DNA from: Charina bottae
Taxonomy: Eukaryota > Chordata > Lepidosauria > Squamata > Charinaidae
Length of the DNA: 64,000 nt
Assembly: GCA_023362775.1 (NCBI GenBank)
Contig: JALMGJ010000001.1
Coordinates: 64,366,001 to 64,430,000, forward strand
Direction: 5' to 3'
Shown here: positions 23,747 to 37,500 of the stretch, one piece after another
Layout of the letters: every line of letters starts with the position of its first letter
Position numbering within the stretch: the first letter of the stretch is position 1
The notes under the pieces: generated by a model
Database searches by the model: none
The model's input: only the letters and a program-made list of their open reading frames with translations
What the model was told of the DNA's origin: nothing
Position numbers and translations under genes: made by a program

Positions 23747-24014
23747 GTCCATCCAGTGATGTCCAGGCATAGAGTCTGCAGTATATGCTGCTTGAAGCAG
23801 GCTTTGGCTTAGTCCTGATCTTGGCTATTATTAATAGTATGACACAAGTGATCATTTTACAGTTATTTGTTTTGTCTGAATTCTGGTCTATGACTGTAAC
23901 AACGTTTGTTTCAATTGTAGGTGCTCACAAGTTTTGCAAAACTCTATTGACCAATCTCCTGCATTTGCTTAACAAATGTCTTCCTGTGATTCTAGGTTAT
24001 TCCATTTTATTTAT

Positions 24015-25620
24015 TCATTAAACTTATATAGCTGCTCATCTACCAGAAGGAACTCTAGGCAGTGAACAGAATAAAAACACAGTATGCTAAAAAGACCATT
24101 TAAAACAAGGAACAACATTGAGGCCCCAATAAAATTTAAATTCATCCACCAACTACCCCATGCCAATTCCATCAACATTTCCCAGCACCTGGGGGAAAAG
24201 TCATGTCTTCACCGCTTTCCTGAAGGCCAAGATTGGGGCCCATCCATATTTCTGGGGGTGGGGGTGGGGGGGGGGAGGCAGTTCCATAAACCAGGTGCCA
24301 TGAGACAGCATGTTTCCAAGGCCCCACCAGGTGGCATTATTTCACTAAAGGGACCTGGAGCATGCACACCCTGCCAGATCTAGTATGATGGGCAGAAATC
24401 ATTGGGCGTAGGTGGTCCCAGAGTAACCTGGCCCCATGCCATGTAGAGCTTTAAAGGTGATAACCAGAGTCTTGAATTGCACCTGGAATCCTCCTGGGAG
24501 CCAGTGCAACTAACACAGCAGTGGTGATACTGTACATGGGTGTACTGTGGTGTACCCTTTACTGCCTGTACTGCTGCATTCTGAACCGGCTGAAGCTTCT
24601 GGATGCTCTTCAAGAGCAGCCCCATGTAGAACGTATTACAATAGTCCAATTGGGAGGTGACTAACCCATGAATGACTGTACCCCCCATCTAGGAAATGGT
24701 GCAACTGGTGCACAAAATGTATTTGTGCAAAGGCTGTTCTAGCCATGGCTGCTACCTGCTCTTCAATAACCCCCAGAATGCAAGCCAGCTCTGACTAGGG
24801 GAGTGTCACCCCGGCCAGTTAAAGATGGCAAATCCCTAGATATGAGTGACCGTAAACCCCTAGCTGCTCAGTCTTGTCAGGGTTCAGCCAAAGCTGATTT
24901 TTCCCCATCCAGGCCTGTACAGCCTCCAGGCACAGGGAAAGCACCTCAGTGGCATCACTTGGGTAGCCCAGGGCACAGATGTACAACTTGAGTATCATCA
25001 GTGTACAGTTGGTACTTAACCCTGTGCTGACAGATGACATGACCCAGCGGTTTCATGTAGATATTAAATAGGAGTGGGGAGAGAGTTGTGGTACCTCACA
25101 AAGCAGAGGTGTAGGGTTAGACCTCTCCTCCTCTACCAACACTCCACTGGAACTGTGATGGAATGTGTTCCTGAAGGGGTTTGTGTGATGTGGATTCCAG
25201 TGCTGTCGCTGGTTCCCAGGAGGGAACGCATTCCAGGCTAATAAGAGGATTCACAGCCTGGACACTGTTGCTGGGAAAGTTAAGAGGTTCAAGGTAGCTC
25301 TGCCCTAGAGCCTTCCTAGGTTATTTACCCTTAGGTTAGTTAGAATAGCTTTAGTCTGGCAAGATTCTGCCCATACAATGAGAACAATAAAGAACTAGAG
25401 TTGAAATACATTGACTCAGCGTCGTTCTTAGTCTGGCCCTGACAGGAAGGGGGAGAACCACTGAAGAACAGCGCCTCCCATCCTGGGCCCACCAGAAGTC
25501 ATCCACAAGCACTATCAATGTCATCTCGGTGCTATATCCTGGCCTGAAACCTGACTATAACAGGTCCAGATAATTTCTCCAACTTTTGGATTCCGATAAC
25601 CCATTACTAATACTATATCC
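24015..25620 (-). mobile_element. L2-type LINE fragment, split by a solo LTR
   Basis: Same order and orientation as the element at 33.2-36.4 kb but older. The minus strand reads SQLDYCNTFYMGLLLKSIQK and LQPVQNAAVQAVKGTPQY (24500-24680), the C-terminal region after the L2 RT. Interrupted at 25154-25444. Confidence 0.75.
25154..25444 (+). mobile_element. Probable solo LTR (291 bp)
   Basis: Begins TGTGATGG and ends CCTGACA, has an AATAAA polyadenylation signal near 25386, and sits cleanly inside an L2 sequence. Flanks ggaac / ggaag agree at 4 of 5 bases. No second LTR or internal sequence, so the superfamily is unresolved. Confidence 0.65.
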
Positions 25621-25746
25621 TTTCTAAATGTTGCATTTATTACATCTTGCAATTTGCTGTAGAATATTTTCTACCATTTATCTGTATCATATCTGTTATA
25701 TAGCTGTGTAACACTGACATTCACTGGCTATTCATTAATTGTAATA

Positions 25747-25975
25747 CAGGTAGTCCTCATTTAGCAACCACAAGTGGGACCAGTAACTTGGTCGTTAAGC
25801 AAAGCGGTCAATAAGTGAAACTGCAACTGTGCTTACAAACTTACTTCAGCTTTCCTTTGTTTTACAAACCTGCAAAGGTCATAAATGTGAGGATTGGTTG
25901 CAAAGTTACTTTTTCATGCCTGTTGTAACTGTGAACGGTCGCTAAATGAGGCAGTCGCTAAATGAGGACTACCTC
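25747..25975. mobile_element. MITE with TIR CAGGTAGTCCTCA, TA target
   Basis: Inverted ends caggtagtcctcatttagca / ctaaatgaggactacc. Flanked by TA (25745-25746, 25976-25977), as for Tc1/mariner-type insertion. Same family as 60293-60699 and the partial copy at the window end. Confidence 0.8.
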
Positions 25976-26047
25976 TAGTCATGATCTCATTAGTTGGTTA
26001 TAGCTGAGCACATATTTATAGACACATGCCTGAATGATTTAAAGTGG

Positions 26048-26560
26048 CCCATTCTGATCCACCTACTTTATTTTACTCCTACAATATCCAATTTAGTGTG
26101 CTTCCTTTCTGTGCTTTGCCCATTTTTAAGTTTTTCTTGATTTATGGATCCCACATTCAAATTATATGTATCCTTGTAAAATGAGGAACTCCTTTTTTAA
26201 TATTGTTACATTGATCAGACTTCCTTGTGGTCTGGCCCCCACATTTGGAAGCTCAATAATTACCAAATTGAGCTGGTGCACGCTTTCAAATATCTTGGCA
26301 TCTACATCCAGTCATCTTCCTGGAAGCTTCACTCTTGAAACCTTTATTTGAGCCCAAAGAGCCTCTAATGTGATAGATATTCAACCATAGGAATAATAAT
26401 TACCTGCCTGTAGGAATTAAACTTCTTGAAGCCAACGTGCTAAGTGTTTTGCTCCATGGCATGCAATGTTGCACTTACAATGTTGCATCTGTGTTAGAAT
26501 CTAAATTTCTGAGATCCTTACTTCACATTCCCTGCTTTGTCAATAACACTTCTGCTCCTA
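26048..26560 (+). mobile_element. Degenerate non-LTR retrotransposon fragments
   Basis: From about 26247 the plus strand reads ELVHAFKYLGIYIQSSSWK and later EANVLSVLLHGMQC, like the post-RT region of non-LTR retrotransposons. 26048-26165 resembles an inverted RTE endonuclease region. Clade and ends unresolved. Confidence 0.4.
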
Positions 26561-26679
26561 TCTGGTTCCAGTAATGTCCATTTAAACTACACACAACTAT
26601 ATGACAGTCATTTGCAGCTTTGCTGCTAGTACTCTCCAGCTGCAGTCCAAAGATGTCTTGTAATCTTTAGCTTGAATAA

Positions 26680-26757
26680 AAGCTCAGTGCACTTTGATTT
26701 AAAGTGCCTGTAAATCTGCAGAATTAGTCACGCCTTTATTGCCCCTTCCCCAACTGT
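26680..26757. repeat. Second copy of the 84-bp duplicated segment
   Basis: See 19783-19866. This copy lacks about 6 bp and has a few substitutions. Confidence 0.7.
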
Positions 26758-27872
26758 CAGCTTTGCCCCTTTTGTACATGCATTGTGAAGATGTACACAT
26801 GTACTAAAGGGGTGGAGCTTGCTGCAGCATACTATTTCTGCATTTTGATGGAAGTGCCACACCCTACTGACACTAAAATTTATAAATTTTAGAAGTGTAA
26901 CTTTTGGACAATAATGCGGTGTTAGATGGATTTCCAAAACTAGTTAAGTGGTCTAAAAGGATCCTTTTTCCATGGTATAGTGAAAACTTTGGCATTTCTG
27001 CAACCAGATTATTGGTAGATCATCTAATTGTCATGATTTTTGAAATGTGTATTTTAATATTGCAGTACCACTTTCATTTCATTCTTTACATTGGCTATAC
27101 TGATCTTCAAATGTTTAAAAAAGGAGGTGATCTAAGTTGAGACAGAAAGGTGAAATTGAAAGAACAAATTGTTCATTGCATGGTATGTAGGCTTCCAATC
27201 TTGATTTAGACTGGGATTATTAATTGTAGAAAATCATTAATGGTTGGTTAATGCAGAAAGAAGAACCAGATAACATTCCTGGATTTCCTATTACTATGGG
27301 AGTAAAGTGCCAATTTGTTGTTAATAAGGGTAATATATAACATGCATTTCTTTCTCTTTTACCTAAATGGATAAACATCCAGCCATCTACCACGTTCAAA
27401 ACCAGGCTTGGGAAGGAAGTAAAGGAAAAAATATGGAAGAAAATCCTACCCTCTCCCTCTCTCTCTTAAATCTATTTGCATAATGATCAGAGGTTATTAC
27501 ACTGATGGTTACCTTCAGCATCTTTGAGGAAAGGCAGAATAAATGTAGCAAGTAAAACATTAAAAAGAAATGTGTGCTGTGTCAGCCTCACATATTTGTC
27601 TGCCATGCTTCTGACTTTTATACACGTGTATTTTGCTGGTTTGCACTACTTGGCTTCAGAGGCTTCGCATTTCTGCATCGCTTTGAGAGAACTGATTAGC
27701 GCCTGCTCCCTAACCTGTAGGGGGGAGGGATTGTTGGAGTAGGAATTGGTTTGTTATGGCTGGGCTCTCATGGGTGTCATAGCCGCTTCTTTTGATAAGG
27801 CTGCTTAGGCACGAAAACCGTTATTTGAGGCTTCTTCTGGCCTGAAGTGTACTAATCCTGAATAAATGAATC
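26758..27872. other. Unique sequence
   Basis: Over 1.1 kb with no recognised gene or repeat. Confidence 0.45.
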
Positions 27873-27880
27873 CTTTAGAG

Positions 27881-28195
27881 CAGGGCTTTCCAAAGTGCCG
27901 CCGCTGGCGACACGCCAGTGGCGGTGCGGCGGCAGCGTGCGCGTGCGGCGGCGACACAGGAGGGCGTGTGGTGGCGCGCGCGCGGCGGTGACACATGAGA
28001 GCAGGCGGCGGCGCGGGGGGGCGTGCAGCGGCACGCGCACGGCGGCAGCGCGGGGGGGTGTGCGGCGGTGTGTGTGCGGCGGCAGTGGCTGCCACCGTGC
28101 ACACGCGTGCCGCCGCTTCCAGGTGGTGTGGCGACACACCACGCTGTGTGTGGCGACACACTTTTGTGTCGCGACACACAGTTTGGAAAGCTCTG
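27881..28195. mobile_element. hAT MITE, same family as 2964, CGG-rich interior
   Basis: Inverted ends cagggctttccaaa / tttggaaagctctg, exact 8-bp duplication ctttagag (27873-27880, 28196-28203). The interior is built from gcggcg and gtgcgcg runs plus gcgacacac repeats. Open frames through it are artefacts of GC-rich triplets. Confidence 0.92.
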
Positions 28196-28203
28196 CTTTA
28201 GAG

Positions 28204-28854
28204 TAACTGCCTGAGGGATTTCTTGATTGGGAATTCTGACACTGAGGGTTATCACATGCTGTGAATGAATTTACAAAACCCAAGATTGCCACAAGTCTTC
28301 TTTGAATGATTTTGCCAATGAAGCTAAGATAGAAAGCTATTTGATAGAAGTCCTTTTCTATGCTTATGCTCCAGTTCTCACAGAAAATCTCTTGGAAGAA
28401 TTCAAGATTGCTATAGTATATCCTTAACTTTCACCAATTAGCTTAACAACCTCAACATAGCTTATACTTCTTTTCTCACATCCCTGATTTTTACTATTAT
28501 GTTATTATACAGTATGTGTTATTCAAATGTGACAGATTAATGCATCTAAGAGTGAATCTAACCATTTCAAAATTATGCAATCCTATATTCTAAAAGCTAT
28601 GCAGTATGTGCCCCACACAACATAAAAGGCCTTACATTTTTTGTTTAAGAACATATTAAGACTTCAGCAATACCTATCAAGAATTTAGTGTTCCATTATT
28701 TTTAATTTATACTTACAGTAACTAAAAGTATACTACCAGGTATCCAATATGGATGTATTAGTCACAAATCTCTTTTCCAACCACTTAATACTTTAGCCTA
28801 TAAATATTTTCTCCAAATATACACATAGGCCTTATAGATGGCCATTCATTTAAA
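28204..28854. other. Intergenic AT-rich sequence
   Basis: Nothing recognised between the MITE and the predicted RCOR3 3' end. Confidence 0.45.
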
Positions 28855-31238
28855 AGTTTTTATATTTCTTTATTGTAACTTAAAAACTGTACATAAAAAG
28901 GAGATGCAAAGTTACATTTGTCATAACCACTGTAAGAAATCAATTTCTGCCCAACTTAAAAGGGAGTGCAAACATTTTACATTTCATAAAGTGACAAAAA
29001 AACCCCAAGATGAATAGATTGTGGTTTGTAGAAATGGTACAAAGTCAAGCTAGATTTTAATAATATTGCCCAAAAAGAAAAGAAAACTCCTTTGAAATGA
29101 AAACAAATCATATAGTTTTATTTCTAATCTTTAAAAAAATATAAATGAATTTAGAAGAGAATCACAGTATAGGGCCTAAGTATCTTAAACCATTACAAGG
29201 TACATAAAAATAGACACAGATTCCTTGGAAACTTTAATTCTTTGATTAAGCAGCAAGCATTTCACTCTTCCAGGCAAAAACACTGCTTAACACAACCCCC
29301 TACCCAAAACAGGACGTGCAAGCTGTATGCACATAATCTGGAAAGCACACAATTTTTTAAAAGGACAACATTTTGCTATGTACATATTCAGTACTACAAA
29401 TGCTAAACATTTTGTCACTGTGTGGCATAGTGTATGTAAAGCAGTATTATACTACATACCTATCTTACCCAAACACACGTGCCCAGTTATAGTTTTGATA
29501 GTCTAAAATTACCATTTGAATGGCAGCACCCAATCTTCTGCATACTGAAGTTCTAGCAACAAGAGACAAGACAAAAGTTAGCCAAAAAGAAAGACAATAC
29601 AGTCACTGGGAAACCTGACCTACATACTTAAATACTGAAAATGCATTGTTAGTAGTTTGGCATTTAGAGAGTTATGCCAAAATGCACAAATCGGAGTATG
29701 GCAGAGTGGAAGAATTCAGTGGGTTAATATCAATCTCAGAACCAAAGGTCAAATATAGTGAAGTACCAAGAATTCTGGCAAGGGATAGTGATGCTTTTTT
29801 CCACTGAAAAGCCAGTAGTAAAATCAAACACTGTGGTTGGATACAGATAATGTACAAGAGACATCCATTGAAGGAATTTCTATTTAATATACTACAAATG
29901 AAATTTGATTTAAATAAGAATCTTAAAAAATTGAGAACATGAAAGTTAATGGGCAAATCCCTTTAACGCCTTAATCATGATAAGGTGTTAGTCTAAAAGT
30001 TTTGATATTTGAGCTGTAAAATGCAGTACATAAGAGGCTAGTACAGCTTTGCTGTACATGAAATCATCCTGAATCTTAACTTTGAAAGTTAAAACACTGT
30101 TGCTTTAATAAGGAGTGGGGAAGTCAACTGTATTAAAGAGATGCACATCTTTCATGAAAATAGAAGATTTTCATTACTCAGTGTTTCTTGCCTAAAATTA
30201 AGAGAAGCATATCACTTCAATAATAAACAGCTGAATCCCAACTAATTAAGTAAAGCATGATTTGGCATCTTTTTTGATACCAAGAAAAAAAATGAGGGAA
30301 TATGCAGTAGCAAGGAACAACAAAGAGAGACTGAGATATCTCAAGAAACAAAGCAGTAAACATCCTTAATATCTGACTGTTTCACCATGCCCCTATATGT
30401 ACGGAATTCAGCAGGGCATTCCTTGCTAAATTATTGCCAGAACTTAAATAGTAGAATAAAATTTCAGGTAAGAAGTAGTACTACAAAGTTTATTAAAAAG
30501 AAGACAACTGTAACTTTACTAGCTGCATGGCTACTGGTGTTAGATGCAAATGGTGGCTCATTTGCTGCCTATCACAGATTTTGCCCTAGCAAGTCATGCT
30601 TCCATTATCAGAAGACCGCATATATAGTTGAACCTCTTTAGTACCTTAGCTTTGCAACTCTTCAAGACTTTTCCAACAAGTAGACTGAAGAAAAGTACTT
30701 TATAAAGAAATATAGAAAATACAAGCCTAGAAAAATGTATGAAGTGGTGAAAATCTGTCAAAATCTGAATGGCAGGCTTGTTAGTAATACTTGCGCTCCT
30801 AACATAGGAAAATGTAAAAATAATTTCCCCAGTTTATCACATTTACAGCCCACTTTGAATCTTAAGTTGAAACTCTTACACTATCAGATGGTTTATTTCC
30901 ATGTAGTTGAATACAACGGATTTTATAAAATAAATAGAGTAAAAACCAGTTGAAGTCATAGTGCAGTGAACTTTCTTTTTCTTTTTTTCTTTTCCTTTTT
31001 TAAAGGAAGTTAGTAAAAAGGCTGACTTTGTAGACATGGTTTTCTCTGCAATAATCTACTGCACTGAAGTTTCTCTCACACAGAAGGTCATTCACATATT
31101 ATATATCCGCTTCCTCCTTCCTCTTTGTGACAGTTTCAATATTGTGGAAAGCTGGCTTTCCCTCCCTTCACCCCTTCATTAGCTGAGGAAATATAGACAC
31201 TGATACTATTTTATTTACCATAGTTCTGCCCTACTTCC
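28855..31238 (-). other. RCOR3: Probable RCOR3 3'UTR
   Basis: About 2.4 kb of AT-rich sequence directly after the stop codon, free of recognisable repeats, unlike the rest of the window. That suggests constrained transcribed sequence. A minus-strand AATAAA lies at 28874-28869, which would place cleavage near 28840-28860. Other AATAAA-like motifs occur earlier, so alternative ends are possible. Boundary inferred, not proven. Confidence 0.6.
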
Positions 31239-31583
31239 TTAGTGCAGAGGGGACTGTGATTCTGTCTGGATTCCAATAAGCGAAGGTGGCTGTGGCCCGC
31301 CAGTGGAGGATAGTGCTGGTCTTGGGTTTAGGCGAGGAGGCATGGAATTAGCTGGGCGTATGAGTGGTGGAGGGGGCTGGTTGAGGGTTGGCCTTGGCTG
31401 AATAAATCGAGCTTGTTGCTGTAGTGGTGGAGGCTGACGATGGAGAGCTGGAGCAGCCGGAAGGGTTGGACGAAGTAATGGAGGAGGCTGGTTCAGAGTT
31501 GTTACAGGGGCTGCTGGTGTTGGAGTACACGCCTGGGCCGGTGGAGAAGACCCTACACACTGAGGGGCCTGTGGGATCTGGGC
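31239..31583 (-). CDS. RCOR3: RCOR3 terminal coding exon, proline-rich tail
   Basis: 345 nt with stop. Begins [18 protein letters not shown]; contains [20 protein letters not shown] and [20 protein letters not shown], and ends [14 protein letters not shown] followed by TAA. Acceptor ttatag. This tail is characteristic of long RCOR3 isoforms. The reverse strand is also open over part of it by chance. Confidence 0.97.
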   Translation of the reverse strand, partial: AQIPQAPQCVGSSPPAQACTPTPAAPVTTLNQPPPLLRPTLPAAPALHRQPPPLQQQARFIQPRPTLNQPPPPLIRPANSMPPRLNPRPALSSTGGPQPPSLIGIQTESQSPLH

Positions 31584-34500
31584 CTATAAATAAAGGGATA
31601 CAGAAATGTAAAAACAGCCATCCTGTCATCATCATGCAGTTTGGGTTGCCACTACCTCCAGAGACAGGAAACCACTGTTAGTTTAGCCATATTTGTAGCT
31701 AAGAAACCCTTCTTTGAAAACAACCATTTCTAAACTATTTGGCAATGTAAGAAAAAATATTCAGTATAAAAAAGGGGGGGAAACTTATAATATTCAGGAT
31801 TATTCAGCTACATTTTCCATATTAGTGGTGTCACAATGAAATCTGGGAAGAACCAGAGGCAGCCCAGATTTAAAGTGTTTGGCTAACACAATCCCACTGA
31901 GGAGAGAGCTCTACAAATCAGGAAGCAATAGGCTTCCACCACTGGTGATTAAGTATTCCACTTCAAGTTAAATATTACATTTTATGATAAGAAATTTAAT
32001 GCCATTTCTGAACTCATACTTATTTAAGATTTGGTACACAGAAACACACCTCATCTTCTTCATCTGTACTTTTTCCTGATGACACATTAGCATTTTTTGT
32101 GTCCTCCCCTAAAGCAGAAGCATCACCATTAGAAGCCAGGGTTCCTTGTTCTGCTTCCCACTCCTGCAATACCTCCTCTAAGTTAAACCGACGCCTGTAG
32201 TTTACAAAGAAGTTCTTCACTTGACCAACAGTCTTATTGCCGATTACATCAGCAATAGCTTGAAAATCTTTACCATATTTGCGGACACCTAAAAAAGCAA
32301 AATAAATACATCTATGAAGATTCAAGTTAATAAGCAAAAATCTGCACAATGTGTATGCCCTCTACAGATGACAGGAAACCCCAATTTTAAAAACAGCAGA
32401 GCTTCTGTAAAGATCTATCACAGTGGAAAACACTGTAACATTGTTGGTAGTTGATGTATTTTACTGATCAAATTTTAATATTGTGAATTTATCACAGTAA
32501 AATTCTCACCTCACAGAGTGCAGAGGCATGTCATGCCCTGCTCAAAAGACCTCCATTAAAAAGTCACTGATGCCTATCAGTTTGGAAATGATTACAAATC
32601 CATTTCTAAAGCTCTAGTGCTCCACTAATCCACTGCAAGAGATAAAGTCTTGAAATGGAGATGATTTGGGACAGAAACGTTACCATATTCAATGAAAGAG
32701 CATATTGAAATAGTTAAAAAACTGAGACTCAGAATGTCCATGGAATAAGTTCACCAACCAGTACAGTTCTGAGTTCAATGGGGCTTATTACCAAGTGTAT
32801 ACAGAATTTTAGCCCAAGATAAATAATTTAAGGAATGGATGTTTTGTGTATATGCAGAATTGGGACAGTATCTTCAGTATCCCAGATAAGTATGTTTAAA
32901 TTGTATCCTAAATGAGATTAAAGCTTTCAATGACAATTTTAGAACAATCTCTAGCAAGATTTCTTTTCAAAATAATGTCTATATCCCAACTTTTCCCAGC
33001 TTTTCCACTGGGAAAGTCATCCCTTCTTTTTGCAGTTGCCACCTTTTTTAAAAATGTGTGTGTGTGGCCTCAAGATGGTGATAGGTGAGCTGCTCTGAAA
33101 CTATGTTATTATATTTTATCTTTCAACTTGCTATTTTGTAGTGGCAACATGCGGAAGACCTTTGTATCTTGAGGAGTTAAGTGACATGTTTTGATTTTCT
33201 CCCTCACACCTAGGAGATTAGAGTTTATTTTGAGTTATTTATTTATTTTATTTATTACATTTCTATGACTGCCCATCTCCCCCTCAGGGAGGGACTCTGG
33301 GTGGTTCACAGCCACAATAACATCATTAAAATACAATAAAAACACAATAAAATATAAATACAATAAATATAAATTAAAACCAAGTGGCAGGTGGTTTATA
33401 CAGTGACGCTGAACATATTTAAAATATTTGAGATATTTGAGGCGGCTCTAAGAAATCAGCCATCCCCAAGCTTGACCACTTTCCCTCTTGCCCCAGGCGA
33501 GATCACAGAGCCAAGTTTTTAATTTTTTTCTGAAGTCCAGGAGTGAAGGGGCCTGTCTTATCTCTGGGGGAAGGATGTTCCATAGGGCAGGTGCCGCTGC
33601 AGAGAAGGCTCGCCTCCGGGACCCCGCTAGATGGAACTCTTTCATAGAGGGGGTCCGCAGCATGCCCTCTCTGCAAGATCAGGTAGGACGGGACGATGTA
33701 ATGGGGATGAGGCGGTCCCTCAGATAACCTGGGCCCATGCCATGTAGGGCTTTAAAGGTAATAACCAACACCCTGAATTGGACCCGGAAGCAAACTGGCA
33801 CCCAATGCAGCTCATGGAGCAGAGGTGTTATGTGTGTCGATCTTGGTGGACTTAAAACTGCCCGCGCGGCTGCATTCTGTACCAGTTGTAGCTTCCGGAT
33901 ATTCTTCAAGGGTAGCCCCATGTAGAGTGCGTTACAGTAATCTATATGGGAGACAACCAGGGCATGAGTGACCGTTCAAAAGGCCTCTCGGTCCAGGAAA
34001 GGGCGTAACTGGCGCATAACACGAAGTTGAGCAAAGGCCCTCCTGGCCACGACTGCCACCTGCTCTTCGAGCAGGAGTCGTGAGTCCAGGAGGACCCCCC
34101 AAGTTACACACCGGGTCTGTCTGGGGTAGTGCAACCCCATCCAGAACTAAAGATGAAAAATTCCCAGAAACTGAGGGGCCATTAATCCACAGCTTTTTCC
34201 CCATCCAGACCCCTACAGCCCCCAGGAACTTGGACAGGGTGGTCACTGCATCACTTACTTCACCCGGGATGGAGATGTATAACTGAGTATCATCTGCATA
34301 TTGATACTTCAGCCCGTGGTGACGGATGATTTCGCCCAGCAGTTTCATGTAGATGTTAAAAAGGAGCGGCGAGAGTACTGAGCCCTATGGGACCCCACAA
34401 AGAAGGGCCCGTGGGTTGGATCTCTTGCTCCCTATTAACACCAACTGGGATCGGCCCTGGAGGAAGGAGGTGAACCAGCGCAAAACTACGCCGCCCACCC

Positions 34501-37500
34501 CCAACTCCCTGAGCCGTCCCAGAAGGATACCATGGTCGACGGTATCGAACGCCGCTGAGAGGTCAAGAAGAGCGAGAATGGATGCACTGCCTCCATCTCG
34601 CTCCCGCCAAAGATCATCTATAAGCGCGACCAATGCAGTTTCCATCCCATGACCTGGCCTGAAACCTGACTGAAAGGGGTCCAGATAATCCGTTTCATCC
34701 AGAATCCTCTGGAGCTGTAACGCCACCACCTTAACTACCTTCCCCAAAAAGGTGGGAGACTGGACAAAACTTATCCAGTATAGTGGGGTCCAGCGATGGC
34801 TTCTTGAGGAGGGGGTGCACCAGCGCTTCTTTGAAAGCTGCCGGAAACACCCCCTCTCTCAAGGATGTATTTACCATCGCTTGGACCCAACCACAAGTCA
34901 CCCCCCAAGCTGCTTTCACCAGCCAGGAGGGACAAGGATCTAATTGGCAGGTGGTGGCATTCACAGTCCGGAGGACTCTGTCCACTTCCTCGGGACCAAC
35001 GGGGTCAAACTGCTCCCAGATAACAAGGTGAGTACGTTCCCTGAGTGTCTCCCTAGACTCTGCCTCACGCTGAGAGTCCAACTTGGAGCGGATCCGAGCG
35101 ATTTTATCCTGCAGATGCCTAGAAAATTCCTTGGCTCGACCCTGTAGATGAACTTCTGACTCCCCTTTCCCTAAAAGGGATCGGGTAATCTTAAACAGGG
35201 TCGCTGGGCGGCTCTCCACGGATGCAATAAGAGCGGAGAAATATTGACATTTCGCCGCTCTTACCACAAGGTAGGCCTTAACAGCGGCTCTAGCCTGTGT
35301 TCGGTTGGATTCGGTCTTTGTCTTCCTCCAGTGGCGCTCTAGGCGTCTCTTAATCCTCTTCAGAACCCTTAGCTCTCCCGTGAACCACGGGGACTATTGG
35401 GTTCGCTGGGACAAGAGAGGCCGCATAGGCGCAATCTTGTCCAAGGCCCCAGCCACCTCTCTATTCCAGGTAGTAGCCAGGGCCTCCGCTGGACCGTTCA
35501 GCAAATCCTCGGGTATAACCCCCAGCTCCCTCTGAAACCCTTCTGGGTCCATCAGTTGCCGGGGGCGGACCAATTGAATAGGTCCCGCCTCCCTGCGGAG
35601 GGGGGTGGCATGAGAGAATCTCAAAGTCACCAGGGCGTGATCTGACCATGACAAAGGGGAGAGCTGTAATTCTCCCCTCAGATCACACTGCCATTGCTCC
35701 GACAAGAAAACTAAATCTGGTGTGAGGCCACTATCTCGAGTCGGGCCCTGAATAATCTGGAACAGGCCCATGGTCGCCATGGTGACCATGAACTCCCGGG
35801 CCGCTTCCGAGGCCTGTCCCAGGGACAGCAGATTGAAGTCCCCCAGAACCATAAGTCTGGGGAACTCCACCAACCCCGAGACGGCCTCCAGCAGCTCGGG
35901 CAGGGAGGATGCTACGCAGCAGGGAGGCTGGTACAGTAGCAACACTCCCAACTGTTCACGGGAACCCAACTTAAAGAACATGGTCTCACATCCAGAAACT
36001 TGTGGAGCAAGGCCCCTGACAGCTACCAGGGATGCTCGGATGACAACAGCCACCCTACCTCCCCGGCCCCGAAGTCTCGGCTGGTACCATACTCGAAACC
36101 TGGGTGGGCACATCTCTGAAAGAGGAACTCCCCCTTCATTGCCCAGCCAGGTTTCAGTAATGCACGCCAGGTCTGCCCCCTCTTCCGTGATTAAATCACT
36201 TATGAGGGGGGCTTTGTTGTTAACTGACCTGGCGTTGCAGAGCAGCAGCCGGAAGTCAGGGTCACCACGAGTATGCTGTCCAGGCTCTGGGTTTGAGCAT
36301 AGAGGGCCGGAAGACGTCACAGATAGTAAACATCGGGGACGCCTTCCTCCAAGATGACCTGCCCTCCGTTATCAGTTATACTGATGTTTAACTGGCTTGT
36401 TTTTATTTAGCTGTTTGGCATGGGGGGGGGGGGGGGAGAGAAGAATATGTCCACTCCTCCAACAGCCCTCCAGAACATATTTTTGTTGGAAGTGGGGGGA
36501 GAGATAAGAGATTACCCCAAGCTTGTTAGTTTAAGCCAGAGCTTTCCAAACTGTGTCGTGACACGTTAGTGTGTCGGCTGCTGTGTCTGGGTGTGTCGCG
36601 GCTGCTGCTGCCTCCGAGCCCTGCCAGGATACCGCACAGGTCCTAATGCCTGCCTTGTGCCTTGCTGCCTCCAAACCTGCTGTGATTCCGCGCAGGTCCT
36701 AGTGCCTGCCTTGTGCCCTGCTGTAAGAGTGTGTCGCGAAACGATGCGTGTCTAAAAAGTGTGTCACCAACATGAAAAGTTTGGAAAGCTCTGGGTTAAG
36801 CACTTGCTTATCTGATAGCTTCCCAGGCTCTTGGATGATGTCATAGACAGGTGCTAGACCCCAGGAAGAATCCCAGTCAAAGTCAGGCTATGCAGCTTCA
36901 GTAGCATGGAAACTTGGTCACGGGGTTTGGGGGCCAGATTTGATAAAAACCTTAGGATTGTCTTTTGAGTTAGGGAGTCCACACAGGCCTGAGCGCTGGG
37001 TGTTGTGAAAATTAAGCCACCTTGGGGTATCTCCGCTGTCCTTATTAGGGGGCTCCTGACAGCCTATAGGAGATTGGGTTTCAATTGCCTAGGTACAGTA
37101 TGTTATGATTTCTTTCTATATGCTATGCTTTTCTTATGCTTTTGTTTAATCTGCCTAAACTGTGTTTCTGTTTAACTTTGTTTGTTTAAGTTTATAATAA
37201 AGCTTTAAGTTTCTTTATCCACTGGTGTGCTTATCATCTCTGGATCTAAAAGAATCAATTGCCTGAGCACCTGATCACTGCTTGGACACTTGGCAATACA
37301 TATTTTCATTTTTATATACATTTATTTTATTTTTTATAAATTGTAATGTCTGGGAGGTTTTAAAACATTTCTATTAATAAAACAGCATACAATAAATCCT
37401 TAATTCTATTTTAAACCAGTCACACTATGCTTATGTTTCTACAGCTGAGATTTAAGATGATGAAATTATGTCACAGTGCAAACTCCACCTTTACTTATTA

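Noticed and set aside
27895..28292. Overlapping open frames near 28 kb, both strands
   Set aside because: They come from CGG-rich interior sequence of a hAT MITE with clear TIRs and target duplication.
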